Shown: positions 7,002 to 13,180 of the stretch, in pieces | Position numbering within the stretch: position 1 is the first letter of the stretch | How the letters are laid out: each line of letters starts with the position of its first letter | Assembly (NCBI GenBank): GCA_964551295.1 | Contig: CAZKDJ010000054.1 | Location: forward strand, 1-20,845 | Source: JAFGED01 sp964551295 | GTDB taxonomy: Bacteria > Chloroflexota > Anaerolineae > B4-G1 | DNA: 20,845 bases | Direction of reading: 5' to 3' | Notes under the pieces: generated by a model | The model's input: only the letters and a program-made list of their open reading frames with translations | Told to the model about the DNA's origin: nothing | Database searches by the model: none | Position numbers and translations under genes: made by a program

Positions 7002-7015
7002 GCTGCGAAAGCCCC
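7002..7015 (-). repeat. Right terminal inverted repeat of the insertion sequence
   Basis: GCTGCGAAAGCCCC, the perfect reverse complement of 4300-4313, followed by CAT at 7016-7018. Confidence 0.85.
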
Positions 7016-7029
7016 CATGCATCGCATAT

Positions 7030-7057
7030 TTGCACTGGTAGCAAAACGCACTATACT
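7030..7057 (+). promoter_or_regulatory. Sigma-70-type promoter of the small membrane protein gene
   Basis: TTGCAC at 7030-7035 and TATACT at 7052-7057 with a 16-nt spacer. The insertion sequence ends only 15 nt upstream, leaving this promoter intact. Confidence 0.6.
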
Positions 7058-7106
7058 TAGAGCCAAGCTGTTAGCAAATCTCACTTGGAGAAAGGAGAAC
7101 GTTATC

Positions 7107-7541
7107 ATGAAGATAAATACGTCTGTGGCACTCAAGGCTGGGTTGATCGGCGCGGTAGCAGGAGTTGTGTTTGCCCTGCTCACTAATCTCATCCCATTTC
7201 TGGCTTGCGTCGCATGCTGGGTAGGGCCGGTTATTGGCCTGGCGACCGGCGCTTTGTATGTCCATTTTCTTGGCGGCGCCGAGATTGGCGAAGGTGCAGT
7301 GGGCGGCGCCCTGTCCGGTGCTATCGGTGGAGCGGGCAGTGGGCTTACTAGTGGTATCTTGAGCCTTCTTGGTGTGGCTGCATCTGCCGCCACAAGCCTG
7401 CTGGGTGGTGAAGCGGGGGCTGCCGCTGGCACGACGGGTGGTGGCATCGCGGGTTTCTTCATAGGTTTACTGAGTGGGATCGTTGGTGGTGCTGTTCTGG
7501 GGGCCATCGGCGGCCTAGCCTACGCGGCTATCAAGAAGTAG
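7107..7541 (+). CDS. Small Gly/Ala-rich multi-pass membrane protein, function unknown
   Basis: A 144-residue protein with hydrophobic segments at about 8-30 and 34-54, then Gly-rich stretches (GGALSGAIGGAGSG, GGGIAGFFIGLLSGIVGGA) that suggest two or three closely packed glycine-zipper helices. It has a CVAC pair near residue 35 and ends in a short basic tail, IKK. The ATG at 7107 has AAAGGAG about 10 nt upstream and its own promoter. It resembles the loosely defined small membrane proteins often annotated as hypothetical; no specific function can be given. A terminator follows, so it is a single-gene unit. Confidence 0.8.
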   Translation: MKINTSVALKAGLIGAVAGVVFALLTNLIPFLACVACWVGPVIGLATGALYVHFLGGAEIGEGAVGGALSGAIGGAGSGLTSGILSLLGVAASAATSLLGGEAGAAAGTTGGGIAGFFIGLLSGIVGGAVLGAIGGLAYAAIKK

Positions 7542-7568
7542 CATTACATACAATCGAATAGCTACGAG

Positions 7569-7598
7569 GCCGGGGTGGGTTACCTGCCCTGGCTTTTT
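7569..7598 (+). terminator. Intrinsic terminator of the small membrane protein gene
   Basis: GCCGGGGTGGG at 7569-7579 pairs (three G-T wobbles) with CCTGCCCTGGC at 7583-7593 around a TTA loop, followed by TTTTT at 7594-7598. It abuts the stop codon of the convergent HEPN gene (7599). Confidence 0.7.
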
Positions 7599-7997
7599 CT
7601 ACCGAGTGATCTGGCTTTCAACCCAGGTCAGGACCAGGGCAGCGCGTTCCAGAGCAAGCGTTGCTTCATCTTGTGTCACCGGCTCCCACTCGCCCGGATA
7701 ACGGGTTTGAACGGCGTATTGCGACAGCACGAACGCTTCGTCCACGTGATCGGGCACTGAGATGGCATGGACTTTTAGCAGGTCGAGCAGTACGTCCAGG
7801 GCATGGGTGCGGGGGAAGGGGATTCCGCGATGTGTAAGCAGACCTTTCAGTGCCTTCTCGGCACACTGCTGGGCGTGAAAGCAGGCATCCTCAGATAGAA
7901 CGTCCGGCGTCTGGAGAGCTGCTTGGCCGAGAGCCAAATCGGAGCGCGCTCGCCTCAGCCAAAGGTGCACTACTTCAGGCGGCTGCAGGTCGTTCAT
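7599..7997 (-). CDS. HEPN-domain protein, partner of the nucleotidyltransferase
   Basis: A 132-residue all-helical HEPN protein of the COG2250 type: LRRARSDLALGQAAL near the start, ACFHAQQCAEKALKGLL at 38-54, and YAVQTRYPGEWEPV at 94-107. The R-x4-6-H ribonuclease motif of HepT-type toxins is not visible; the RYPGEW form belongs to the class found with MNT domains as a putative substrate-binding partner. It starts inside the end of the nucleotidyltransferase gene (23-nt overlap), so the two are coupled and probably form a complex. Such pairs are proposed toxin-antitoxin modules by analogy with HepT/MntA. For this pair a toxin role is inference. Confidence 0.85.
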   Translation of the reverse strand: MNDLQPPEVVHLWLRRARSDLALGQAALQTPDVLSEDACFHAQQCAEKALKGLLTHRGIPFPRTHALDVLLDLLKVHAISVPDHVDEAFVLSQYAVQTRYPGEWEPVTQDEATLALERAALVLTWVESQITR

Positions 7998-8313
7998 AGA
8001 GCACTTTTCCTTCCGCCAAGGCCGAGCGATAGATCAGACCAATTGTGTTCTTGTGGCGCTCCATCTGCTCAGGTGTGGAAACGACAATGTCCACCGGCAC
8101 CAACAAGCCGCGCAAGGAGCGCCGCAGCCGGATGCTTTCCGAACGCGGCGCGTTTACGCCTTCCATAACTACCAGCAGATCCAGGTCGCTGTCCGGTCCG
8201 TAATCGCCGCGAGCGTATGAACCGAACAGGATGATCTTTGCTGGATCGCTCACTGCCAAAATGCGGCGAGTGATTTCTGGAAGTGCCTGAAGATGGTCTT
8301 GTGTCTGGGCCAA
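7975..8313 (-). CDS. Minimal nucleotidyltransferase (MNT) domain protein
   Basis: A 112-residue protein with the pol-beta-type nucleotidyltransferase signature GSYARGDYGPDSDLDLLVV (G31-S32, D43, D45) and the third acidic residue D75 in VPVDIVV. MntA-like members transfer AMP to a partner HEPN protein and neutralise it. All catalytic residues are present. The start is a TTG at 8311-8313 with AGGAG 10 nt upstream. A good promoter lies on the same strand at 8352-8380. It is the first gene of a two-gene operon and overlaps the HEPN gene by 23 nt. Confidence 0.88.
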   Translation of the reverse strand: MAQTQDHLQALPEITRRILAVSDPAKIILFGSYARGDYGPDSDLDLLVVMEGVNAPRSESIRLRRSLRGLLVPVDIVVSTPEQMERHKNTIGLIYRSALAEGKVLYERPAAA

Positions 8314-8351
8314 ATGCCTATTGCTCCTGAAAGTCTGCTTCGGATACTCGA

Positions 8352-8380
8352 ATTATATACCAACGATCAGGCTTTCACAA
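8352..8380 (-). promoter_or_regulatory. Sigma-70-type promoter of the MNT/HEPN operon
   Basis: On the minus strand, TTGTGA (8375-8380) and TATAAT (8352-8357) are 17 nt apart, upstream of the TTG start at 8313. Confidence 0.7.
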
Positions 8381-8525
8381 GTGTGCCGCATTTCGAGTGA
8401 CTGTACGGGTTTAGTAGGTGTGGAGGTAAAGCACCTGGCAGAGGGTCTTTGTCCAAAGCTGGAATACGAAAGCCAATGGCTTTCCACCTACCAAATTCGT
8501 ACAGACACGCATTTCGACAAATTGC

Positions 8526-8554
8526 TTGACAAGCATCGTTATCTCTGGTATACT
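8526..8554 (+). promoter_or_regulatory. Near-consensus promoter of the radical SAM operon
   Basis: TTGACA at 8526-8531 and TATACT at 8549-8554 with a 17-nt spacer. The first operator palindrome begins inside the -10 box. The 336-nt gap 8314-8649 holds this promoter, the opposite-strand MNT promoter and the two operators; I see no gene in it. Confidence 0.8.
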
Positions 8555-8575
8555 TAGTGTGTAAAATACACTAAG
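8553..8575. promoter_or_regulatory. Palindromic operator, copy 1, overlapping the -10 box
   Basis: Half-sites CTTAGTGT and ACACTAAG separated by 7 nt (GTAAAAT): a 23-bp inverted repeat covering the -10 box and start-point region, the position expected for a repressor site. The cognate regulator is not recognisable in the window. Confidence 0.75.
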
Positions 8576-8611
8576 TACTATACGGCTGCACGTTTTCTTT
8601 TTTTCTCATCA

Positions 8612-8634
8612 CTTAGTGTGTAAGATACACTAAT
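8612..8634. promoter_or_regulatory. Palindromic operator, copy 2, in the leader
   Basis: Half-sites CTTAGTGT and ACACTAAT separated by GTAAGAT, nearly identical to copy 1 and 59 nt downstream of it, ending just before the Shine-Dalgarno AGGGAGG. Two sites suggest cooperative binding or a roadblock. Confidence 0.75.
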
Positions 8635-8649
8635 AAGGGAGGTCGTCTG

Positions 8650-10107
8650 ATGGAAAAGAAACTAAAGTGGAACATACCAACACTTGCCGACCGGCGCACT
8701 TTCCCGCCTGAACAGGTCTTTCGGGCCGGCTTGCGCAACCATCACATCGCCAACACGGCCTATCCCATCCACCACACGACGACGATGCGCGCCTACCGCG
8801 TGCCCAAGAGTGAGGTCGAGTCCCTGCTCCAGGCCGCATGGTGGGACATCGACCAGCTGGGTCTGTACATCCACGTGCCCTTCTGCAAGGCGCGCTGCCG
8901 GTATTGCGAGTACTGCGTCGTTGATCCCAGTGAACACGGTTTGGAGGATGCCTACTTTGACGCGCTGCTGCGCGAGTTCGCGCTCTACCGCGAGCGATTG
9001 GGTACGACGCGCAAGACGCTCGTCGGCTTTGATATCGGCGGTGGGACGCCGTCGTTCGTCGAGCCGGCCCACATCCACCGCGTGGTCGAGGCGGCGAGGG
9101 AATCGTTTTGCTTCAGACCAGGCCTCGTTATCAGCATCGAGACGACGCCCATCATCGCCGACCGGGAGCCGGAAAAGATTCGTGCCTACAAGGCGATGGG
9201 CATCGATCGCATCAGCATGGGCGTGCAGACGACGCACCTGAAGCTGGCCCGCTCGCTCAACCGCGAGTACGAGGGGTTGAGTATGCTGGAGCGCGCCGTG
9301 CGCAACATCCGCGAGGCGGGCTTTGATCGCTTCAACATCGACCTGATGTATGGTTTCCCCGACCAGACGGAGGCGGGGTGGGGCAACACCGTACGGCAGA
9401 CCATCGCGCTGGGACCGGAGTACATCACGCTCTACGAGATGCGCTACAAGGGCACGCGCATGCAGGATCAGGCGGTGCTGGTCACCCGTGAAAAGGTCAA
9501 CGCGCTGGAGACTGTGGCCCGTGATCTTCTGCTGGCGGCAGGGTACGCGGGCACACCGGGCAAGAACACCTACAGCCGGGTGGCCGGTGACGTGGGAACG
9601 AGTGACTATCTGACCGAGCGGGTGGTCAAGGGTACACCCTACCTGGGGTTGGGCCTGGGCGCGCAGTCGCTCTCGCACCACACGCTGGCCTACAACCTGG
9701 GCGCGGCGAGCAAGACGCTGAGGCCCTACCTGCGGGCGGTCGACGCCGGGCGGCTGCCGGTACAGGACATCTACCACATGCCGCTAGATGTAGCGATGGC
9801 CAAGATGATCGCCGTCTCGTTCTACTTTGGCGAGATCCACCGCGAGCATTTTGTGCACAAATTCGGCGTGCGGTTGGAGGAACATTTCCCCCGCGAGGTG
9901 GACTTTGTGCTCCGGCGCGGCCTGATGGAATTCGTCGGCCCGTACCTGCGCCTGACGCCCAAGGGGGCCGAGTATTTCAACGGGGTGGTGGCGCTGTTCT
10001 ACGCAGGTGCGGTGAAGGAGTATCTGGTGCAGCTCGGTAGGGAACCAGCAACTTATCGGGGTGGTAGGTTTGCACGTCTGCAAGTTGCACCCGTGGGGGC
10101 AGTGTGA
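8650..10107 (+). CDS. HemN-like radical SAM protein
   Basis: A 485-residue protein. Residues 71-89 (LYIHVPFCKARCRYCEYC) hold the radical SAM [4Fe-4S] motif Cx3Cx2C at C79, C83 and C86, with an additional C89. IGGGTPSF, SIETTPI, IDRISMGVQTT and FNIDLMYGFPDQT are the ordered motifs of the HemN/HemW family. About 350-450 is a HemN C-terminal-like winged-helix region (LGLGLGAQSL through LTPKGAEYFN). The 70-residue N-terminal extension is not typical of HemN. HemN-like proteins include anaerobic coproporphyrinogen oxidase, heme chaperones, and radical methylases and cyclopropanases of natural-product pathways. The neighbours here (two other radical SAM enzymes and an aminotransferase) argue for a biosynthetic tailoring role over heme synthesis. 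AAGGGAGG precedes the ATG. The next gene starts directly after the stop. Confidence 0.85.
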   Translation: MEKKLKWNIPTLADRRTFPPEQVFRAGLRNHHIANTAYPIHHTTTMRAYRVPKSEVESLLQAAWWDIDQLGLYIHVPFCKARCRYCEYCVVDPSEHGLEDAYFDALLREFALYRERLGTTRKTLVGFDIGGGTPSFVEPAHIHRVVEAARESFCFRPGLVISIETTPIIADREPEKIRAYKAMGIDRISMGVQTTHLKLARSLNREYEGLSMLERAVRNIREAGFDRFNIDLMYGFPDQTEAGWGNTVRQTIALGPEYITLYEMRYKGTRMQDQAVLVTREKVNALETVARDLLLAAGYAGTPGKNTYSRVAGDVGTSDYLTERVVKGTPYLGLGLGAQSLSHHTLAYNLGAASKTLRPYLRAVDAGRLPVQDIYHMPLDVAMAKMIAVSFYFGEIHREHFVHKFGVRLEEHFPREVDFVLRRGLMEFVGPYLRLTPKGAEYFNGVVALFYAGAVKEYLVQLGREPATYRGGRFARLQVAPVGAV

Positions 10108-10983
10108 ATGAAGATCCAGACCTTCAGTATCGTGACCGGCAGTGAGGCGTGCAACGCGCGGTGCCCTTTCTGCATCTCGAAAATGACGCCGCCGGTGGGC
10201 GTGACGCTGGAGGAGCCGGAGGTGAACTGGCGCAATTTCAGGATCGCCTGCCGATTGGCCGAGCGCTGCGGCGTCACGACCGCCATGCTCACCGGCAAGG
10301 GGGAGCCGACCCTCTTCCCCGAGCAGATCACCAAGTACCTGCAGGCGCTGTCCGAGTTTCCGTTCCCCATCATCGAGCTGCAGAGCAACGGCATCCTGCT
10401 CATTGAGCGGGCCGGCGCGTATACCAAGTACCTGCGCGATTGGTATGGTCTGGGCCTGACGACGATCGCCATTTCGGTCGTCCACCACCTGCCAGAGAAG
10501 AACCGGGCTGTCTATCTGCCGCACAGGAAAGCGTACATCGATCTGCCGGAGTTGATCCATCTGCTCCACGAATGTGGGCTCTCTGTACGGCTGGCGTGCG
10601 TTATGGCCGACGGGTTCATCGACAGTCGCCAGGATTTGCAAGCGTTCATCGCCTTTGCCAAAGCGCACCAGATTGAGCAGGTGACTGTGCGGCCGGTGAA
10701 CAGGCCGTCGAACGGGCGAAGCGGGACGGCGCAGGACTGGGCGGAGCGGCATCATCTGCGGCCCGAGCAACTGGTCGACATCCGCAGCTATCTCGAGGAG
10801 GAAGGCGCGTTGTTGATGACGTTGGTACACGGCGCGCGCGTCTACGACGTCGGCGGGCAGAACGTCTGCCTCACCGATTCGCTGACCATCGACGCTGGCT
10901 CAGACGATTTGCGCCAATTGATCTTTTGCCCCGACGGTCATCTGCGGTACGATTGGCAGTACAAAGGAGCGATCTTGCTATGA
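10108..10983 (+). CDS. Radical SAM protein (MoaA-like), second enzyme of the operon
   Basis: A 291-residue protein with the cluster motif CNARCPFC (C15, C19, C22) and GKGEPTLFP in place of the usual GGEP, the SAM-binding strand. IIELQSNGILL and TTIAISVVHH follow the barrel order of MoaA/pyruvate-formate-lyase-activating-like radical SAM proteins. The C-terminus has a single CPDGHLRYDW and not a Cys-rich SPASM domain. The substrate is unknown. The ATG follows immediately after the TGA of the HemN-like gene. Its own stop overlaps the aminotransferase start by ATGA, so it is strongly coupled in the operon. Confidence 0.85.
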   Translation: MKIQTFSIVTGSEACNARCPFCISKMTPPVGVTLEEPEVNWRNFRIACRLAERCGVTTAMLTGKGEPTLFPEQITKYLQALSEFPFPIIELQSNGILLIERAGAYTKYLRDWYGLGLTTIAISVVHHLPEKNRAVYLPHRKAYIDLPELIHLLHECGLSVRLACVMADGFIDSRQDLQAFIAFAKAHQIEQVTVRPVNRPSNGRSGTAQDWAERHHLRPEQLVDIRSYLEEEGALLMTLVHGARVYDVGGQNVCLTDSLTIDAGSDDLRQLIFCPDGHLRYDWQYKGAILL

Positions 10984-11921
10984 ATACTTTCAAGGCTATC
11001 ACAACGGTCTACAGTTACTATATGCCCGAGATTCGGGAACTGATCACCGATCTCACCCAAGAGTATCCGCACGACGTGTTCCTGCGCTCCGTCTCCCCTG
11101 GCCTGGACGACTTTCATCACCCGATCATCGACAAACTCATCGCCGCGCACACTCACGACGTGCCGCACCTTTCGCAGTTTGCCCATCGCTATCCGACCGC
11201 GGGATCGGAGGAGGGCATTCGCGAGTATATGACCCTGCTCCAAAGCAGCGGCGTCGAGCGGATCTACGCCTGGGAGGGGGATTACGAGGGGTATCGCGAG
11301 ACGGCCAGGACGCGGAACATCACCGCCGTCGAGGTCGATTATGACGGCGATCCGGCGGCGCTGCTGCCCGGATACTGGTTTCTGTCGAACCCCTCGGCGC
11401 GCAATGGCATGATCGTCCCGCCGCAGAAAATCCAGGCCGTCTTGGAAGCGGGGCACAAGGTGTTCTACGATCTCTCGTACCTGGGGGCGACCGGGCCGGC
11501 GGTGTTCGATCTGAGCCATCCCAACGTCGTCGCCGCGGCGATCTCATTCTCCAAGCCCTACGGCTTGTTCTATTACCGCGTGGGGTTTACGCTCTGCCGT
11601 GAGCCCATCCCGGCCCTATATGCCAACAAGTGGTTCAAGAACGTGTACGGCCTGCTTGTCGCGGAAAAAATCCTGGACGAGATCGACCTGGACGGCTTGG
11701 CGCGCAGGTACAAGGCAGTGCAGTCCCTTATCGTCGAGGAGATCGAACGGGAATTCGGGCTGGGTCTATCGGCCAGCGATGCCTTCCTGTTAGCCAAGCT
11801 TCCGCCGGAAGCTGCCGCGCGACTATCGGTTGAACAACGGGAGGCGATCCGTAGATTCAGGCGGGGTGATTGGTATCGCTTCTGTCTGACGCCGTATTTT
11901 CTGGAACGCGAGGGGAAATGA
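10980..11921 (+). CDS. PLP-dependent aminotransferase-like protein (fold type I), short
   Basis: A 313-residue protein. YPTAGSEEGIREYM (71-84), LSNPSARNGMIVPP (135-148), VFYDLSYLG (161-169) and ISFSKPYGLFYYRVGF (188-203) match class I/II aminotransferases. K192 is the probable PLP Schiff-base lysine, D164 the pyridine-nitrogen partner, N137 a PLP contact and R200 a phosphate contact. Histidinol-phosphate-type enzymes are about 350-370 residues, so this one is short, with a reduced C-terminal domain. The start at 10980 is chosen for the ATGA overlap with the previous gene and AAAGGAG upstream. The substrate is unknown; an amino transfer onto, or lyase step on, a radical SAM product is plausible. 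Confidence 0.8.
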   Translation: MNTFKAITTVYSYYMPEIRELITDLTQEYPHDVFLRSVSPGLDDFHHPIIDKLIAAHTHDVPHLSQFAHRYPTAGSEEGIREYMTLLQSSGVERIYAWEGDYEGYRETARTRNITAVEVDYDGDPAALLPGYWFLSNPSARNGMIVPPQKIQAVLEAGHKVFYDLSYLGATGPAVFDLSHPNVVAAAISFSKPYGLFYYRVGFTLCREPIPALYANKWFKNVYGLLVAEKILDEIDLDGLARRYKAVQSLIVEEIEREFGLGLSASDAFLLAKLPPEAAARLSVEQREAIRRFRRGDWYRFCLTPYFLEREGK

Positions 11922-12658
11922 GCGAGTACGACTTTGCCAACATCCTCTTCGCCGGGCCGTGCAACCTGCGCTGCCCGTATTGCATCGGCAGGCAGGTCGA
12001 TCCGGCGCTCAACCGGGACAACCTGGGCGAGTTCCCGCTGCGAAACCTGGCTGCCTTTGTGGCCCTGCTGCGGCGGCACGACGTCCGGCAGGTCGTCCTC
12101 ACCGGCACCACCAGCGACCCGCAGCTTTACCACCACGAGGCGCGCCTAGTCCACTGGCTGCGGGAGCAGTTGCCGGAGGCGCGACTCTCCCTGCATACCA
12201 ACGGCCAACTGGCGCTCAAAAAGGTGGACGTGCTCAACCTGTACGACCGGGTGGCGCTTTCCTTGCCCTCCTTCGATCCCACCGTTTACGAGAAGATGAC
12301 GGGCTCGACCCGCGTGCCCGATCTGGCGGCCATCGTGCAAGCGGCACGGGTGCCGGTCAAGGTCTCCTATGTGATCGACGAGTGCAATTTCAACCAACTG
12401 GGCGCGTTTCTGGCCCGCTGCCGCGAGATCGGCATCCGGCGGGTTGTTCTGCGCCAACTGTATGGCGATGCGCGCCGGTGGCGCCTGCCCCCTCGGCTCT
12501 GGCGGATTGGCGCGTACCGCCACAATCCGGTGTACGATTACGAGGGGATGGAGGTCACCTACTGGCGTTTCGACGCTACGACCAGCACGTCGCTCAATTT
12601 GTTCAGCGATGGGACGATCAGCGGTGAGTATTTGCTGGCGAAGACGAAAATAGGATGA
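11918..12658 (+). CDS. Radical SAM protein, third enzyme of the operon
   Basis: A 246-residue protein with CNLRCPYC (C15, C19, C22, the same positions as in the second enzyme) and VVLTGTTSDPQLY where GGEPLL is usual. LSLHTNGQL and VALSLPSFDP are MoaA-like barrel strands. It has no extra cluster-binding C-terminal Cys group, so it is a minimal radical SAM enzyme. The ATG overlaps the stop of the aminotransferase (ATGA) and its own stop overlaps the next ATG in the same way. The reaction is unknown. It may form a pair with the second radical SAM protein. Confidence 0.85.
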   Translation: MSEYDFANILFAGPCNLRCPYCIGRQVDPALNRDNLGEFPLRNLAAFVALLRRHDVRQVVLTGTTSDPQLYHHEARLVHWLREQLPEARLSLHTNGQLALKKVDVLNLYDRVALSLPSFDPTVYEKMTGSTRVPDLAAIVQAARVPVKVSYVIDECNFNQLGAFLARCREIGIRRVVLRQLYGDARRWRLPPRLWRIGAYRHNPVYDYEGMEVTYWRFDATTSTSLNLFSDGTISGEYLLAKTKIG

Positions 12659-13098
12659 GTTTGATGGAAGATGAGGCTCCTTGGCTTGATAATCCTGTTG
12701 GATGGTGGGTCGATAGCTATGGCGATCGGTGGCTATCGCTGAGTATCTGTGATCGCCTTCTAGGCTGGAGGCCAGGGGAAGCGTTGTTCCAATTGGTTGG
12801 CTATGAACTCGCTTCAAACGGACTTGAGCTTTCTTTCTGCGATGGTGTGCACCTATCGATTTTGCGTCCGCAATTCGTGAGCACAGCCTCTGGTGATTTG
12901 ATAGTCCGGCGTTGTGAGAGGGTTAGATTCTCTTGGTATGACTATGGTCGTCCAAGAACACCGGAAGATCTACACGAGATCGTTTACGAGCAAGAGCCAA
13001 CGAGAGGGAGTGTTTCTCGGTGTGTGCGCTCACGAATGGAGTCGTCGCGTGAGAGATTGATCGGCGTGCGAGAAATGGTCAGGCTATCCCCGTACTAG
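12655..13098 (+). CDS. Small protein of unknown function at the operon end
   Basis: A 147-residue protein that I do not recognise. It is rich in Trp (WLDNPVGWWVDSYGDRWLSL at the start), has predicted beta segments in the first 95 residues and a basic C-terminus (RSRMESSRERLIGVREMVRL). There is no signal peptide or membrane segment. The ATG at 12655 overlaps the previous stop, so it is translated with the operon; a second ATG at 12664 is possible. Its third-position base use looks more AT-rich than the upstream genes, suggesting a different origin. It could be an accessory or substrate-binding protein, but nothing shows this. Confidence 0.65.
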   Translation: MSLMEDEAPWLDNPVGWWVDSYGDRWLSLSICDRLLGWRPGEALFQLVGYELASNGLELSFCDGVHLSILRPQFVSTASGDLIVRRCERVRFSWYDYGRPRTPEDLHEIVYEQEPTRGSVSRCVRSRMESSRERLIGVREMVRLSPY

Positions 13099-13113
13099 TC
13101 ACGCGGCAATCGT

Positions 13114-13141
13114 TTGCTGGCCGACCTGCTTGTGCTATAAT
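13114..13141 (+). promoter_or_regulatory. Sigma-70-type promoter of the DUF3048 lipoprotein gene
   Basis: TTGCTG at 13114-13119 and a perfect TATAAT at 13136-13141, with a 16-nt spacer. Confidence 0.7.
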
Positions 13142-13180
13142 ACACCTCGCCGAGAGAATTACAGGTGGAGGTGGAGCAAG

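Larger units (their letters stand above)
4300..7015. mobile_element. Complete insertion sequence carrying a sigma-factor-like gene and a DDE transposase
   Basis: The ends are GGGGCTTTCGCAGC at 4300-4313 and its perfect reverse complement GCTGCGAAAGCCCC at 7002-7015. CAT lies directly outside both ends (4297-4299 and 7016-7018), a likely 3-bp target duplication; a CATG palindrome is present at both junctions, so the exact boundary may shift by one base. Similarity between the two ends stops outside these positions. The element is about 2716 bp. It contains two plus-strand genes overlapping by ATGA, and subterminal GCAACCCAG repeats at both ends. It lies between the minus-strand methylase-like gene and the promoter of a plus-strand membrane protein gene. 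The transposase resembles the IS1182/IS4 superfamily. Family assignment is from motifs only. Confidence 0.85.

Noticed and set aside
6563..7507. Long minus-strand open frame (314 codons) crossing the right end of the insertion sequence
   Set aside because: It runs antisense through the transposase end, the inverted repeat and the membrane protein gene; the product is low-complexity Pro/Ala and matches no family. It is a composition shadow.
8321..8557. 78-codon plus-strand open frame in the gap before the radical SAM operon
   Set aside because: It covers the divergent MNT promoter and ends inside the operon's own -10 region; no ribosome binding site or motif.
8662..9777. 371-codon minus-strand open frame over the HemN-like gene
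   Set aside because: Antisense to a gene with complete radical SAM motifs; the product is repetitive Arg/Val/Leu-rich with no family features.
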